Source: Stieleria maiorica (GTDB taxonomy: Bacteria; Planctomycetota; Planctomycetia; Pirellulales; Pirellulaceae). Taken from it: 64,000 nt of DNA. Every line of letters begins with the position of its first letter. The stretch's first letter is position 1. Shown here piece after piece: positions 43,626-52,874 of the stretch. A model generated the notes under the pieces. It saw only the letters and a program-made list of their open reading frames with translations. It was not told where the DNA came from and searched no databases. The stretch is taken from contig NZ_CP036264.1 of the NCBI RefSeq assembly GCF_008035925.1, forward strand, positions 1,275,409 through 1,339,408. The letters are read 5' to 3'. A program made the position numbers and the translations under genes.

Positions 43626-44144
43626 ATGTCGATTCCGATCCAGCAGGCTTACTTGCATTGTCCGCGATGTGGCGGCAAGCACGACGACCCCGGTCGGGTG
43701 CCGTTTCGTTGTGACCGCTGCCAGTTTGCGGTCTTCTTCGGACCCGTTGCTGCCGTCGGCGGATTGATCGTGGATTCGGAAAACAAGTTGCTGCTGGTGC
43801 GGCGGGCACGCAATCCGGGAAAGGGGCAATGGGGTTTGCCGGGTGGTTTCGTCGATTCCGGGGAATCCGTCGAAGACGCACTCGCGCGAGAAGTTTACGA
43901 GGAAACGCGACTGCGGTTAAAACGGACCGAGTTGTTGATCACATCCCCCAACCAATACGATTACCAGGGGATCGTGACCCAGGTCATCGATCTGTTCTAC
44001 GTCTGCCGGGCCGTCGATCCGACCACCGTGATACTGGAACCGGCCGAGCTGGACGATTATGCCTGGGTCAACCCGACCGCCGACCACCTGGACAACATGG
44101 CGTTTGAGTCCAATCGCATTGCCATCGAACATTGGATGGGCTGA
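43626..44144 (+). CDS. Zinc-ribbon Nudix hydrolase
   Basis: The 172-residue protein has an N-terminal zinc ribbon (CPRCGGKHDD ... CDRC). A complete Nudix box follows (GGFVDSGESVEDALAREVYE then ETRL) with its Glu residues. The architecture resembles NUDT14/NADH-pyrophosphatase-type enzymes that cleave nucleoside-diphosphate compounds; the substrate is unknown. It starts at the ATG at 43626 and is followed closely by mqnB. Confidence 0.92.
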   Translation: MSIPIQQAYLHCPRCGGKHDDPGRVPFRCDRCQFAVFFGPVAAVGGLIVDSENKLLLVRRARNPGKGQWGLPGGFVDSGESVEDALAREVYEETRLRLKRTELLITSPNQYDYQGIVTQVIDLFYVCRAVDPTTVILEPAELDDYAWVNPTADHLDNMAFESNRIAIEHWMG

Positions 44145-44149
44145 ATCCA

Positions 44150-44806
44150 TTGAACGGTCTGATCCTGGTTCCCACCGACGCCGAACGACGTTTGATCGAA
44201 CCGTCGCTTCAATTCGACGCCGATCGTTGGTCGATCCAGACGATCGGATTTGGGGTCATCGCGGCGGGGATCGAAACGACTCGGCTGCTGCTCAGTGAAC
44301 GGCCCAGCGAAATCATTTTGGCGGGGATCGCCGGATTGTTTGCCGCACCGGACCGTGGGGCGATTCAAGTCGGTGACGCGATCTGGTTCGACTCGGTCGC
44401 GATCGATGGAATCGGTGTCGGCCAGGGGGAACGGTTTGTCGACGCGCACGATCTGGGGTGGGATTGGTCGGCCGAGCTCGCGCCGACGGGGGTGATCGAT
44501 TTTGCGAGGTTTCCCGAAGATCAGCGGGGTGATCACCGGTCGGCGCGGTTGTTGACCGTTTGCGCGGGATCGGCAAACGAAGATGACGCGAAGCTTCGCC
44601 GCCACCGCTTTCCCGATGCGGTCGGGGAAGACATGGAGGCGTTCGCGGTCGCCTACGCCTGCCAGCGGGCGGGCGTGCCGCTGCGTGTGGTGCGCGGGTT
44701 TTCCAACCACGTCGGCGTGCGAGATAAATCGCAATGGAAGATCGCTGCGGCACTTGCCAGTGTCGCAACGCAGTTACAGCACTTCATTGACAGGCCGAAC
44801 GCATGA
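44150..44806 (+). CDS. mqnB: Futalosine hydrolase MqnB
   Basis: The 218-residue protein hydrolyses futalosine or aminodeoxyfutalosine to release dehypoxanthinyl futalosine in the menaquinone (futalosine) pathway. Family signatures include LILVPTDAERRLIEP, GFGVIAAGIETTRLL, LAGIAGLF, VGDAIWFDSVA and a C-terminal DAVGEDMEAFAVAYACQ with the nucleoside-phosphorylase-like Glu-Met-Glu motif. A TTG start at 44150 is preferred; the alternative TTG at 44132 overlaps the Nudix stop. Its stop overlaps the mqnD start by four bases. Confidence 0.9.
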   Translation: MNGLILVPTDAERRLIEPSLQFDADRWSIQTIGFGVIAAGIETTRLLLSERPSEIILAGIAGLFAAPDRGAIQVGDAIWFDSVAIDGIGVGQGERFVDAHDLGWDWSAELAPTGVIDFARFPEDQRGDHRSARLLTVCAGSANEDDAKLRRHRFPDAVGEDMEAFAVAYACQRAGVPLRVVRGFSNHVGVRDKSQWKIAAALASVATQLQHFIDRPNA

Positions 44807-45654
44807 GCGAAAGAATTCGACTGGGAATCTCGACCTGCCCCAACGACACGTTTGCCTTTCACGCGTTGATGAACCGCTTGGTCGATTGGCGCGGTTTGGA
44901 ATTTGACATCCGCTTGCTGGACATCCAACAGCTGAACGATCAACTGTTTGCGGGCCGCTTCGACGTGGCGAAATGCAGCTTTCACGCGGCGCTGTTGCTG
45001 TCCGATTCGATGGTGGTTTTGCCGAGCGGTTCGGCGCTCGGATTCGGTGTCGGCCCGCTGCTTTTGTCTTCCGCCGCCGACGCCGAATCAGCTGCAGCGC
45101 CGGTGTCGACCGAGCAGGTCACGTTGTGCCCGGGACAGCACACAACCGCAACGTTATTGTTTCGACTGTTCTATCCCGACTCCACTCGGATCGAGCAAGT
45201 CGTGTTCTCGGAAATCATGCCACGGCTGGTTCAAAACACGGCCAATTTCGGCGTGTGCATTCACGAGGGGCGATTCACCTGGCAAGATCAAGGATTGGGA
45301 TTGGTGGAGGATTTGGGGACACGTTGGGAGAACGAAACGCGATGCCCGCTTCCGCTGGGCGGCCTGGTCGGTGACACCCACTTGCGCCGTGATGTCTTGC
45401 AGAAAGTCCAAGCGGTCGTGCGCGACTCGCTGGAGTTTTCGCTGGCCGATCCCGCCGGGGCTCTCGAAACGATGCGTAAGTACGCTCAAGAGTTTGACGA
45501 CGAGGTGCTGATGCAGCATGTCCGGTTGTACGTGAACGATTGGACGGTCGACTTGGGAGCGATCGGTGCGACTGCACTGGACCGTTTGAATCAAAAAGCG
45601 AGGGATGCCGGGATCATTCCCCGGCAAACGGCGGGGTTGAAGATCCTGAGCTGA
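44803..45654 (+). CDS. mqnD: 1,4-dihydroxy-6-naphthoate synthase MqnD
   Basis: The 283-residue periplasmic-binding-fold protein has the MqnD N-terminus LGISTCPNDTFAFHAL. CSFHAALLLSD, LPSGSALGFGVGP and VFSEIMPRLVQNTANFGVCI are followed by HEGRFTWQDQGLGLVEDLG, with the catalytic His region. It converts cyclic dehypoxanthinyl futalosine to 1,4-dihydroxy-6-naphthoate. It is translationally coupled to mqnB by an ATGA overlap. Confidence 0.93.
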   Translation: MSERIRLGISTCPNDTFAFHALMNRLVDWRGLEFDIRLLDIQQLNDQLFAGRFDVAKCSFHAALLLSDSMVVLPSGSALGFGVGPLLLSSAADAESAAAPVSTEQVTLCPGQHTTATLLFRLFYPDSTRIEQVVFSEIMPRLVQNTANFGVCIHEGRFTWQDQGLGLVEDLGTRWENETRCPLPLGGLVGDTHLRRDVLQKVQAVVRDSLEFSLADPAGALETMRKYAQEFDDEVLMQHVRLYVNDWTVDLGAIGATALDRLNQKARDAGIIPRQTAGLKILS

Positions 45655-45752
45655 CGGCAGATGCATTGAACAGACGGGCCTCCATCGAATAGTCTATAGG
45701 TGCCCGTGCCACATCCGTTTTATCTTCAGCCTTCAAGCCACCAATCAAGCCA

Positions 45753-46244
45753 ATGTCAAAACGAGTCCTCTTTGTTTGCATGGGCAATATCTGTCGCTCT
45801 CCCGCTGCCGAAGCGGTGATGAAGCGTTTCGCCGAGGAGTTCGGTCTGGACGTCGAAGTCGATTCGGCCGGTACGCACGATTATCACATCGGCAAACGAG
45901 CCGACCCCCGGATGTTGAAGGCGGCCGAGGCACGCGGGTACGAATTGACCAGCCGGGGCCGACAGGTGACCAAAGAAGATTTAGACGACGGCAAGTTTGA
46001 TTTGGTCCTGGCGATGGACAACGCCAACTACCAGGATTTGACGGCGCTGGCCGACCGGCCGACCTCGCATATCCGAGTCTTCAGCGATTATCTGGATGAC
46101 AACTGGCCCAACGACGTGCCGGATCCGTATTACGGCGGCGACGAAGGGTTTGATGAGGTGTTGGACATGCTCGAAGAGGGCTGCCCGATCATCTTGGAAA
46201 CGCTCGCCGGAGAAGAAATCTTTAACGACGGCTTCGAGGCCTGA
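45753..46244 (+). CDS. Low-molecular-weight protein-tyrosine phosphatase
   Basis: The 163-residue protein has the P-loop CMGNICRS (C-x5-R) at residues 9-16 and the general acid DPYYGGDEGFDEV. Supporting segments are EFGLDVEVDSAGTHDYHIG and FDLVLAMDNANYQDL. It dephosphorylates phosphotyrosine or phosphoarginine residues. No kinase or exopolysaccharide gene is adjacent. The gap to the next gene (46245-46583) has only a purine-rich repeat around 46302-46356 (GATGACGCGTTTCATC, then TTCTTACCCCCGAAATCTTC). Confidence 0.93.
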   Translation: MSKRVLFVCMGNICRSPAAEAVMKRFAEEFGLDVEVDSAGTHDYHIGKRADPRMLKAAEARGYELTSRGRQVTKEDLDDGKFDLVLAMDNANYQDLTALADRPTSHIRVFSDYLDDNWPNDVPDPYYGGDEGFDEVLDMLEEGCPIILETLAGEEIFNDGFEA

Positions 46245-46583
46245 TCGGTCTCGCGATGCTTCTGCACTCGCATCAAGCGAACGCAAAAACCCTTCCGGGT
46301 ACAGATGGATGACGCGTTTCATCATTTTCTTACCCCCGAAATCTTCCTACTTGATTTCTGCAGGCGGCTAAGAAGCGGGGCCAGTTGCGCGAACCGGTTG
46401 ACGTCAGTTCCACCGGATATTGCCCCCCCAAGCGGAGGGCTGTCCATTAATCGTCAAAGTTTGCCAGGTTTGTTTAATCGGCCGATCCGTCAATGTCGAA
46501 GAAAGGGGTACCGGGCGCTGCGTCGGCAGGACCGCGCGTGCTCGGCGACTTTCCTTTGACCTGATGCAACATCTGGAATCCTC

Positions 46584-48239
46584 ATGATTCAAGACGGACT
46601 TCGACGATTCGCATTCGTGACCTGCTTCGTATCCGGTGGCGTGTTCGCATGCGGCGCCAGCGCTTTAGGTGGCGACCACACGATCCGCCGCAAACAACCC
46701 GATCGAGGCACCTATCAGCCGCCGTTGCTTAAGACGAGCGAGTTGGAGCCGGTGGCGGTCACCGAGGCGCCTGGTCTTGGCCGGCGTGAGGGTTCGAGCG
46801 AGTTGGTCGACGCGCCGCTTGATCCGGTTCATGCACCGCGGCAGGGGGCAGAGCCGGAGGATCGGGCCGCATCGTTGCCCGCGCCCGTGGTGCTGTCAGA
46901 AGATGGACCCGCCGAGGCGCCGGTGCAAACCGTCAGCTACGAGGCGATCCACAACGCCCATTCACCCGTCGCCCCGACGCAGCACACGGTTCAAACCTGC
47001 TCGTGCGAATCCTGTCGCAGCGGTGGCGGCCACGTTCCGATGCCTCCGGTGATGCCACCGGTCGTCGATTCGTCGTCGTACCACTATTCCGGACAGGTAT
47101 TTGACGGTGGATGTGATGCGGCGCCCGGTTGTGATTCGCAGTACTGCGACGGCGGGGGGTGTGACTCGATCGGATGTGGTCCTTTGGGACGTTTCGGTCT
47201 GACGTCGGACGATTGGTTCGGGTCGATCGAATTGCTGTTGATGTTCCGATCGGGTGATCGATTACCCGCGTTGGCGTCCGACGGAGCGTTGGACGATAAC
47301 ACCACCCAGATTTTTGCCGGACGTGAAACCGTCTTCAAAGACATGACCGCGGGCGGACGTTTGACCGTCGGCGCATGGTTGGACAAATACATGGATCGCA
47401 ACATCGTCGCCCGAGGCTGGTTCGCCGGTGAGCAGACCTTTGGATTCAACGCCAACCAGAACACGCACGCGACGCTGGTGCGTCCGTTCTTCAACGTCAC
47501 CGATGGTGTGGTTCCGCCGATCGACGACACGCGAATCATCGCCACGCCCGGTGAAGCGAGCGGCGAATTGGCGATTCGCGCGGACAGCAACACGTTCGGG
47601 GCTGACGTCTCGATTCGACAGTTGTGGTACAAACGCCAAGGCGCCACCGTGGATCTGTTGTACGGCTATCAATACATGGGGATGGACCAATCGCTGACGA
47701 TCGTGGATCGTGCGACGGCCTTGTCCGATGGGGTTCGCCCGATCGGATCGGTCTTGGCGACCACCGATGACTTTGACATCGAAAACGATTTCCACGGCGG
47801 TCAACTCGGGATCGCGACGCACTACCGCGAGGGTTGTTGGTCGTTCAGTTCGCTGGCAAAGATCGGATTCGGATCGCTTCGTCGCCGGGCCGTTCTCTCC
47901 GGCAGCACCTTCACCAGCATCGACGGCAACAACGCGACCGTCCCGAACGGGATCTTGGTCCGCTCGACCAATGCCGGCACTCACAACGACAACACCTTCG
48001 GCTGGGTGCCGGAGTTGGACTTCACACTCGGCTGGCAAAAGTACCCGTGCTTTGACGTCACCTTCGGCTACCACATCATCGCGATGACCGACGCATTGGA
48101 ACTCAGTGGCGTGGTCGATCCGAATCTGGCGAGCAACCTGGCCGACCCGGCCGTCGGTGCACAACGCCCCAGTACCAATTTTCGGCACGGGACGTTCTAT
48201 GTCCAAGGCATCCACTTCGGTCTTTCGTACATCTATTGA
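46584..48239 (+). CDS. BBP7-family outer-membrane beta-barrel protein
   Basis: The 551-residue protein has a signal region (RFAFVTCFVSGGVFACGAS). A Pro/Ala-rich spacer and a Cys/Gly/Asp-rich linker follow (YCDGGGCDSIGCGP). The barrel begins about residue 205 with DDWFGSIELLLMFRSGDRLP and continues as alternating beta-strands to the C-terminal aromatic end (FYVQGIHFGLSYIY), as in putative beta-barrel porin-7 proteins. These are found almost only in planctomycetes and probably sit in the outer membrane. The cysteine-rich spacer could form disulfide-linked links to the envelope (inference). Confidence 0.9.
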   Translation: MIQDGLRRFAFVTCFVSGGVFACGASALGGDHTIRRKQPDRGTYQPPLLKTSELEPVAVTEAPGLGRREGSSELVDAPLDPVHAPRQGAEPEDRAASLPAPVVLSEDGPAEAPVQTVSYEAIHNAHSPVAPTQHTVQTCSCESCRSGGGHVPMPPVMPPVVDSSSYHYSGQVFDGGCDAAPGCDSQYCDGGGCDSIGCGPLGRFGLTSDDWFGSIELLLMFRSGDRLPALASDGALDDNTTQIFAGRETVFKDMTAGGRLTVGAWLDKYMDRNIVARGWFAGEQTFGFNANQNTHATLVRPFFNVTDGVVPPIDDTRIIATPGEASGELAIRADSNTFGADVSIRQLWYKRQGATVDLLYGYQYMGMDQSLTIVDRATALSDGVRPIGSVLATTDDFDIENDFHGGQLGIATHYREGCWSFSSLAKIGFGSLRRRAVLSGSTFTSIDGNNATVPNGILVRSTNAGTHNDNTFGWVPELDFTLGWQKYPCFDVTFGYHIIAMTDALELSGVVDPNLASNLADPAVGAQRPSTNFRHGTFYVQGIHFGLSYIY

Positions 48240-48271
48240 CGCGTCGCGGGCAGAACACGCGGATTCAAACT

Positions 48272-48346
48272 GCTGGTGTCTAGCCTTTAGGCGATCTCGG
48301 AGCGTCGTTGGCAATGCGAAGATCGGCTAAAGCCTAGACACCAACG
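48272..48346. repeat. GGTGTCTAG-family inverted repeat
   Basis: CTGGTGTCTAGCCTTTAGGC plus GATCT and GATCGGCTAAAGCCTAGACA plus CCAACG pair over about 25 bases. Related arms are at 31071, 34220-34242 and 38302. Confidence 0.88.
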
Positions 48347-48428
48347 TGCATGGATCATCAAGCGAAACCATTGGGACCGCATGTTTTTCGCGGCGTTGCC
48401 GAGCCAACGATAAAAGAGGGAACGTGAG

Positions 48429-49382
48429 ATGGCGGCCAAGCAACCCACCGGGTGTCAGCGATTCGTCGACATGTGGGCGTTACCGGGAGTGCATCCCAGC
48501 AACGTCGAATTTCTTCAAAAGCTGAAGACGGCCGACACCAATCACTTCACCACGCACATGGATTGTGTCGGGACCGTCAACACCTTGGACCAAGAAACCG
48601 GCGATTGGGAAAAAACGCACCTGATCGGCGTGCGGACCGACGTCTGGAAACCCGACGAAGAAGAGATGCACAGTTGTCTGCAGGCGATGCAAGACAAACG
48701 CCGCAACGAACTGAAGCGTTCCATCAAACGATCCGGCCGGCTGAGTGCCAAGCAGCAACAAAAACTCGAACAGGAACTCGCCGAGGACGACATCATGCAG
48801 ATGCAGTCCGGCGACATCCAAACCCGACGGCTGGTTTTAAAACTGTTTCGCACGACCGGAGATCGCGTCCGCTGGGTCGGGACGATCGAAGAGGTGACCG
48901 CGACGGAAGTCCACAACAGCATCGGCACCGGCAAGACACTGCTGACGATGGCCGCGATGCTCTCACGCAGCGACTTGGTCACGTACGTTCAACAGAACCA
49001 CCGAACATTTCGTATCCCATCGCTGTTCAGTTTCTGTTATCACGACGGCCAGCAAATGTGGAACCTGCTGTTGCGTCGACATTGGTTTTCGATCGGCGCG
49101 GATTTTGAAATCGAAGCCGACGGTCAGGGGATCGGCGAGATCGACGGCAAACTGTTTTCCTTCGGCAGCGACAGCCATTTGGTCCTGGACCCACATCCCC
49201 TGACCGGCCAGTCCTCGTTCGTCAATCTGATCACTTTGTTTGCCGCATCGGTCGGCTACCACAGGGCGATGCGACGCAGCGTCAACCAACGCGTCGAAGC
49301 GGCGCTCGGTGGCGAGTCGCACCGCAACCTGTTGCAGAACGAGGAATTGCGGTTGCGTCAAAACGGCCGCGCCGCGGCGTGA
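48429..49382 (+). CDS. Protein of unknown function
   Basis: The 317-residue protein has no signal or membrane segment. It has a charged helical region near 95-125 (KRSIKRSGRLSAKQQQKLEQ) and a C-terminal domain with FEIEADGQGIGEIDGKLFSF, LVLDPHPLT. The middle contains VHNSIGTGKTLL, which looks like a P-loop at first sight but lacks the spacing. An AGAGGGAAC ribosome binding site precedes the ATG. No family recognised. It ends three bases before the convergent deacetylase. Confidence 0.8.
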   Translation: MAAKQPTGCQRFVDMWALPGVHPSNVEFLQKLKTADTNHFTTHMDCVGTVNTLDQETGDWEKTHLIGVRTDVWKPDEEEMHSCLQAMQDKRRNELKRSIKRSGRLSAKQQQKLEQELAEDDIMQMQSGDIQTRRLVLKLFRTTGDRVRWVGTIEEVTATEVHNSIGTGKTLLTMAAMLSRSDLVTYVQQNHRTFRIPSLFSFCYHDGQQMWNLLLRRHWFSIGADFEIEADGQGIGEIDGKLFSFGSDSHLVLDPHPLTGQSSFVNLITLFAASVGYHRAMRRSVNQRVEAALGGESHRNLLQNEELRLRQNGRAAA

Positions 49383-49384
49383 GC

Positions 49385-50302
49385 CTATCCCATTTGTCGC
49401 GACATCTCGCCGGCGATCTTTAGCGTCGCGGCGTGGATGGCGACGATCTCGTCGATGTCTGCCGCATAACCGCCGCTCATCGCGATCGCGACCGGGATCG
49501 ATCGGTCGACGCACCACTGGATGACGGTTCGATCGCGCTCGATCAGTCCGGATTTCGAAAGGCACATGCGTCCGAGGCGGTCGCCGACATAGGGATCCGC
49601 ACCGGCCAGGTAGACGACCAGATCGAATTCGCCGTCGGTCCGCCAGCGATCCAGTGTGGTCAGGGCCAGGGACAGTTTCTCCAAATACGTGTCATCATCG
49701 GTGCCGTCGTCCAGGGGGACGTCCAGATCGCTGGGGACCTTGCGCAGCGGAAAGTTCTTGGCCCCGTGCATCGACATCGTGACCGCCGAGGGATCACCCG
49801 CAAGGATCGACGCGGTGCCGTTGCCTTGATGCACGTCCAAGTCGATCACACAGCCGCGGCCGATCCGAGATTCAGCTTGCAGCGTGCGAATTGCGACGGC
49901 TGCGTCGTTAAACACACAGTATCCTTCACCGGCATCGGAGAATGCGTGGTGTGTGCCGCCGGCCAGGTTGGCGGCGATGCCGTCGACCAGCGCGCTGCGC
50001 GACGCCGCGATCGTCGCTCCGGTGCTGCGCCGCGATCGCTGGACCATTTTGGGCGACCATGGAAAACCGATGCGACGGATTTCCTGGGCCGAGAGCGTGC
50101 CGGTCGCCACCCGGTCGATGTAGTTGCCGTGGTGGCAGCGAAGCAGTTGTTCATCAGTAGCTGCCGGGGGCACCAACAGCACATCGCTCCGGTGGGCGTC
50201 GCTGGTCGCAACATGACGCCGCAGACGACGGTATTTGTCCATCGGAAACCGGTGTGTCGGCGGCAACGGCAATTCAAAGTGGTCCGTATAGTACAGTTGC
50301 AC
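49385..50302 (-). CDS. Histone deacetylase / acetoin-utilisation family protein
   Basis: The 305-residue protein has the zinc-hydrolase signature set: GGTHHAF (His-His charge relay), VIDLDVHQGNGTASI (Asp and His metal ligands), AGADPY (third Asp) and AMSGGY. Bacterial members remove acetyl groups from small amines or proteins. The N-terminus VQLYYTDHFELPLPPTHRFP points to a GTG start at 50302. It is divergent from a small membrane protein gene. Confidence 0.92.
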   Translation of the reverse strand: MQLYYTDHFELPLPPTHRFPMDKYRRLRRHVATSDAHRSDVLLVPPAATDEQLLRCHHGNYIDRVATGTLSAQEIRRIGFPWSPKMVQRSRRSTGATIAASRSALVDGIAANLAGGTHHAFSDAGEGYCVFNDAAVAIRTLQAESRIGRGCVIDLDVHQGNGTASILAGDPSAVTMSMHGAKNFPLRKVPSDLDVPLDDGTDDDTYLEKLSLALTTLDRWRTDGEFDLVVYLAGADPYVGDRLGRMCLSKSGLIERDRTVIQWCVDRSIPVAIAMSGGYAADIDEIVAIHAATLKIAGEMSRQMG

Positions 50303-50343
50303 TTGAGACGATCCGCACCCAAAACGGGGAAATTGAGAACGAA

Positions 50344-50934
50344 ATGAATGATCCAGCAAAGAATCCTTACGTGGCAAGCTCGGCGACGCCAGGGGGAACC
50401 TTTCCCCAGGGCCAGAGAGCCACGACGATCGACGCGGCCGCGAAAACCGGGACCATTATCTCGCTGGCTTTGATCAGTGGCGTGATGATGATCAGCGGGA
50501 TTTTGGCCTACCTGGTGTTCGCCAATCCGCCGGAGGACCAGTCGCTGCTGCGGTTCGATGGCGACGCGATGTTGTTTCTGATTATCGGCTACGGTGTGTT
50601 TGTCGCATCGTCCGGTGCCGCGATCGTGTTGCGGGGGATCATGAAGGCTCAGGCCGCGGCGCAGCTCAAGTCGTCCGACGTCGACCTGCCGCAACCGCTG
50701 AAAGCCGACTCGCCGCTGCCGCCACAGGCGCAGTCGTTTCTCGGGGCGGTGGCGACGTACACGCTGATCGGTCAGGCGTTGGTGGAGGGGCCGGCGATCA
50801 TCAACGCGGTGTTCCTGTTCATCGACAACAACCTGGCCCATCTGGTCCCGATCGTGCTGGCGGTGATCGGGATCCTGCTGCAGATCCCCACCGCCGGCAA
50901 GCTGATCGCGGCGATGGAAGAAGCCCGGCGGTAG
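50344..50934 (+). CDS. Small multi-pass membrane protein of unknown function
   Basis: The 196-residue protein begins MNDPAKNPYVASS, a variant of the planctomycete NPY-type N-terminus. It has about four hydrophobic segments (GTIISLALISGVMMISGILA, FLIIGYGVFVASSGAAIVL, ATYTLIGQALVEGPAIIN, LVPIVLAVIGILLQI). An ATG at 50344 is chosen. No family. Confidence 0.78.
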   Translation: MNDPAKNPYVASSATPGGTFPQGQRATTIDAAAKTGTIISLALISGVMMISGILAYLVFANPPEDQSLLRFDGDAMLFLIIGYGVFVASSGAAIVLRGIMKAQAAAQLKSSDVDLPQPLKADSPLPPQAQSFLGAVATYTLIGQALVEGPAIINAVFLFIDNNLAHLVPIVLAVIGILLQIPTAGKLIAAMEEARR

Positions 50935-51083
50935 GGGGCTTGTCACGGGCAGGCGACTTCGCCGACCGAGCAATTGGCACTGGATCTGCAGCTACAGTGC
51001 CCTGACGGTAACCCAAGACCGAAGCCGCAATGACGAATCAGTTCGCTGCGGCGAGACCACTCCGAAAAGCGATAAGAATTGAA

Positions 51084-52214
51084 ATGAACGGATCAATACG
51101 GCTAGGTCGTTTGGCCGGAATCGATGTCAAAATGCACTGGACGTTTTTGCTGCTGATCGCCTGGGTAGGCGGTTCCGCGTTTGTCGGGACGGGCACGCTT
51201 GCCGCCGCCATTGCAAATATCTCTCTCGTGCTGTGCGTGTTTGCCTGTGTCGTGGCACACGAGTACGGACATGCACTGACGGCGCGGCGCTATGGCATCG
51301 CCACCGAAGACATCACGTTGTTGCCGATCGGGGGTGTCGCCCGGCTTCAGAGCATCCCCGAAAAACCGCTCCAGGAACTCGCGGTGGCGATCGCCGGTCC
51401 GTTGGTCAACGTCGTGATCGCGGTTGCGATCGCCGCTGTGCTCCTGCTCTCCTCGGGCAACGCTTTGTCGGCAGAGTTCTTTAATCCGGCCGGTGGGATC
51501 GGAGCGTTCCTCCGCAGCCTGCTCGTCATCAACGTCGCGCTGGTCGTGTTCAATTTGATCCCGGCGTTTCCGATGGATGGTGGGCGGATGCTTCGCGCCG
51601 TGCTGGCGCTGAAGATGAATCGGGTGAAGGCCACCGACATTGCGGCCAGTGTCGGGCAGTTCTTGGCCTTCGGCATCGGCTTTCTCGGGCTTTATGGAAA
51701 CCCATTCCTGATTCTGATCGCGGTGTTCGTCTATTTCGGCGCTCGTGGAGAAGCGTTGCAAGTGAGGACGTCGGCCTTGCTGAGCGATCTAACGGTTCGG
51801 TCGGCAATGATCACGAAGATGCGCACCGCCAACGCCAGCGACCAAGTTGCCCGACTGCGTGAAATGCTGTTGGATGGTGCCCAGCAAGATTTCCCCGTGG
51901 TGGACGACGACGGCAAGCCGGTCGGGATCATCTTTCGGTCCCAAATCATCCGTGGTTTGAAGGAAGGTTTGGATGACGCTGCGGTGCAAACACAGATGAC
52001 GATGGTGGAATCCGCAATGACCGAGCCGACGGTCGGATTGCGCGAGGCGATGCAGCAAATGCAATCGTCGGATCTGACCGCGCTGCTAGTCATAAACGGC
52101 GACCGGCTGGTGGGGCTGCTGACCCGGGAGAACATCGCCGAGTTGTTGATGTTCCGCGAGAGCGACCCCGACTATGCCCCCACCGGCCGACAGTCAACAG
52201 AGATTGTCGCCTGA
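51084..52214 (+). CDS. Site-2 protease (M50) with C-terminal CBS domain pair
   Basis: The 376-residue intramembrane metalloprotease has the zinc motif HEYGH in LVLCVFACVVAHEYGHAL, and the second site NLIPAFPMDGGRMLRA. About five hydrophobic segments surround them. The soluble C-terminus (about residues 255-365) holds a CBS-type pair (SAMITKMRTANASDQVARLR, AMTEPTVGLREAMQQMQSS), likely an adenosine-nucleotide sensor. It starts at the ATG at 51084 (MNGSIRLGRLAGID, the usual start); a start at 51030 is possible. Confidence 0.9.
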   Translation: MNGSIRLGRLAGIDVKMHWTFLLLIAWVGGSAFVGTGTLAAAIANISLVLCVFACVVAHEYGHALTARRYGIATEDITLLPIGGVARLQSIPEKPLQELAVAIAGPLVNVVIAVAIAAVLLLSSGNALSAEFFNPAGGIGAFLRSLLVINVALVVFNLIPAFPMDGGRMLRAVLALKMNRVKATDIAASVGQFLAFGIGFLGLYGNPFLILIAVFVYFGARGEALQVRTSALLSDLTVRSAMITKMRTANASDQVARLREMLLDGAQQDFPVVDDDGKPVGIIFRSQIIRGLKEGLDDAAVQTQMTMVESAMTEPTVGLREAMQQMQSSDLTALLVINGDRLVGLLTRENIAELLMFRESDPDYAPTGRQSTEIVA

Positions 52215-52300
52215 TCGCTACACCCACCCCATTTCTCGCCCTGGATGATGAACACCTGCCATCCCATGCCATGAAAGCCCGTTGTCGATGCGTAGCAACT

Positions 52301-52718
52301 TTATTTCGGCATCACCACCTCAGGCATTATCATTTCTGTCATACGCCCTTTCGAAGCGATGCGCTGACCGTCCAACGTGCCTTGCTGAAGGAAGAGACGA
52401 ATGAGCTGGAGCATCTCGTCAGCGCTGAAGTTGATTCCACCTGCGGGAGCGAGAACTTCGCCCGGGAAGAACCGACGTCGAACGATTCATCTCAAGCGGA
52501 TCGAGAATCCGCTCTTGAACAAAGGTGTCCGAAGTTCCGCCGTACTTTTCGACGATCTGCCCGTCCACCAGGTAGCCACTGTTAGAGTACTGGTACCGTG
52601 TTCGTGCCGGAGCCGAAGGCTCAAGATACCGAAGAGTTCGGTAGGCGATCTGGGGATTCATATGCTTTTCCGGCAATCCCTTGACTCCGTACCAACGTAT
52701 CGGCCCAAGGAGATCATT
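52301..52718 (-). pseudogene. Frameshifted, truncated serine hydrolase (beta-lactamase-like) remnant
   Basis: One frame contains YGVKGLPEKHMN ... YQYSNSGYLVDGQIVEKYGG with the YSN motif of class-C-type serine hydrolases, and ends shortly after FVQERILDPLEM. A second frame continues the same family in register: FFPGEVLAPAGGINFSADEM, LQLIRLFLQQGTLDGQRIAS, ending at a stop at 52301. A single-base shift around 52460-52490 joins them. The N-terminal catalytic SxxK part is missing. The remnant lies between the protease gene and the reverse-strand sugar locus. Confidence 0.8.
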
Positions 52719-52874
52719 TCACCGCCGCAATGCAAGTGAGCCATCGATTCCAGGCAAACGACTGATAGACCGAGCAAATCATCTCCGGGCACTGTTTTTG
52801 AAATCGGCCAGAACTTCGGACTATTTCCTCTTCGGGATTCTATCTGCAAATCAAAGTTGCCCGAATCATCCGCA

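Noticed and set aside
48912-48950. Walker-A-like SIGTGKTLL in the protein at 48429-49382
   Set aside because: The spacing G-x4-G-K-T is not met (the preceding Gly is missing) and there is no Walker B; treated as coincidence.
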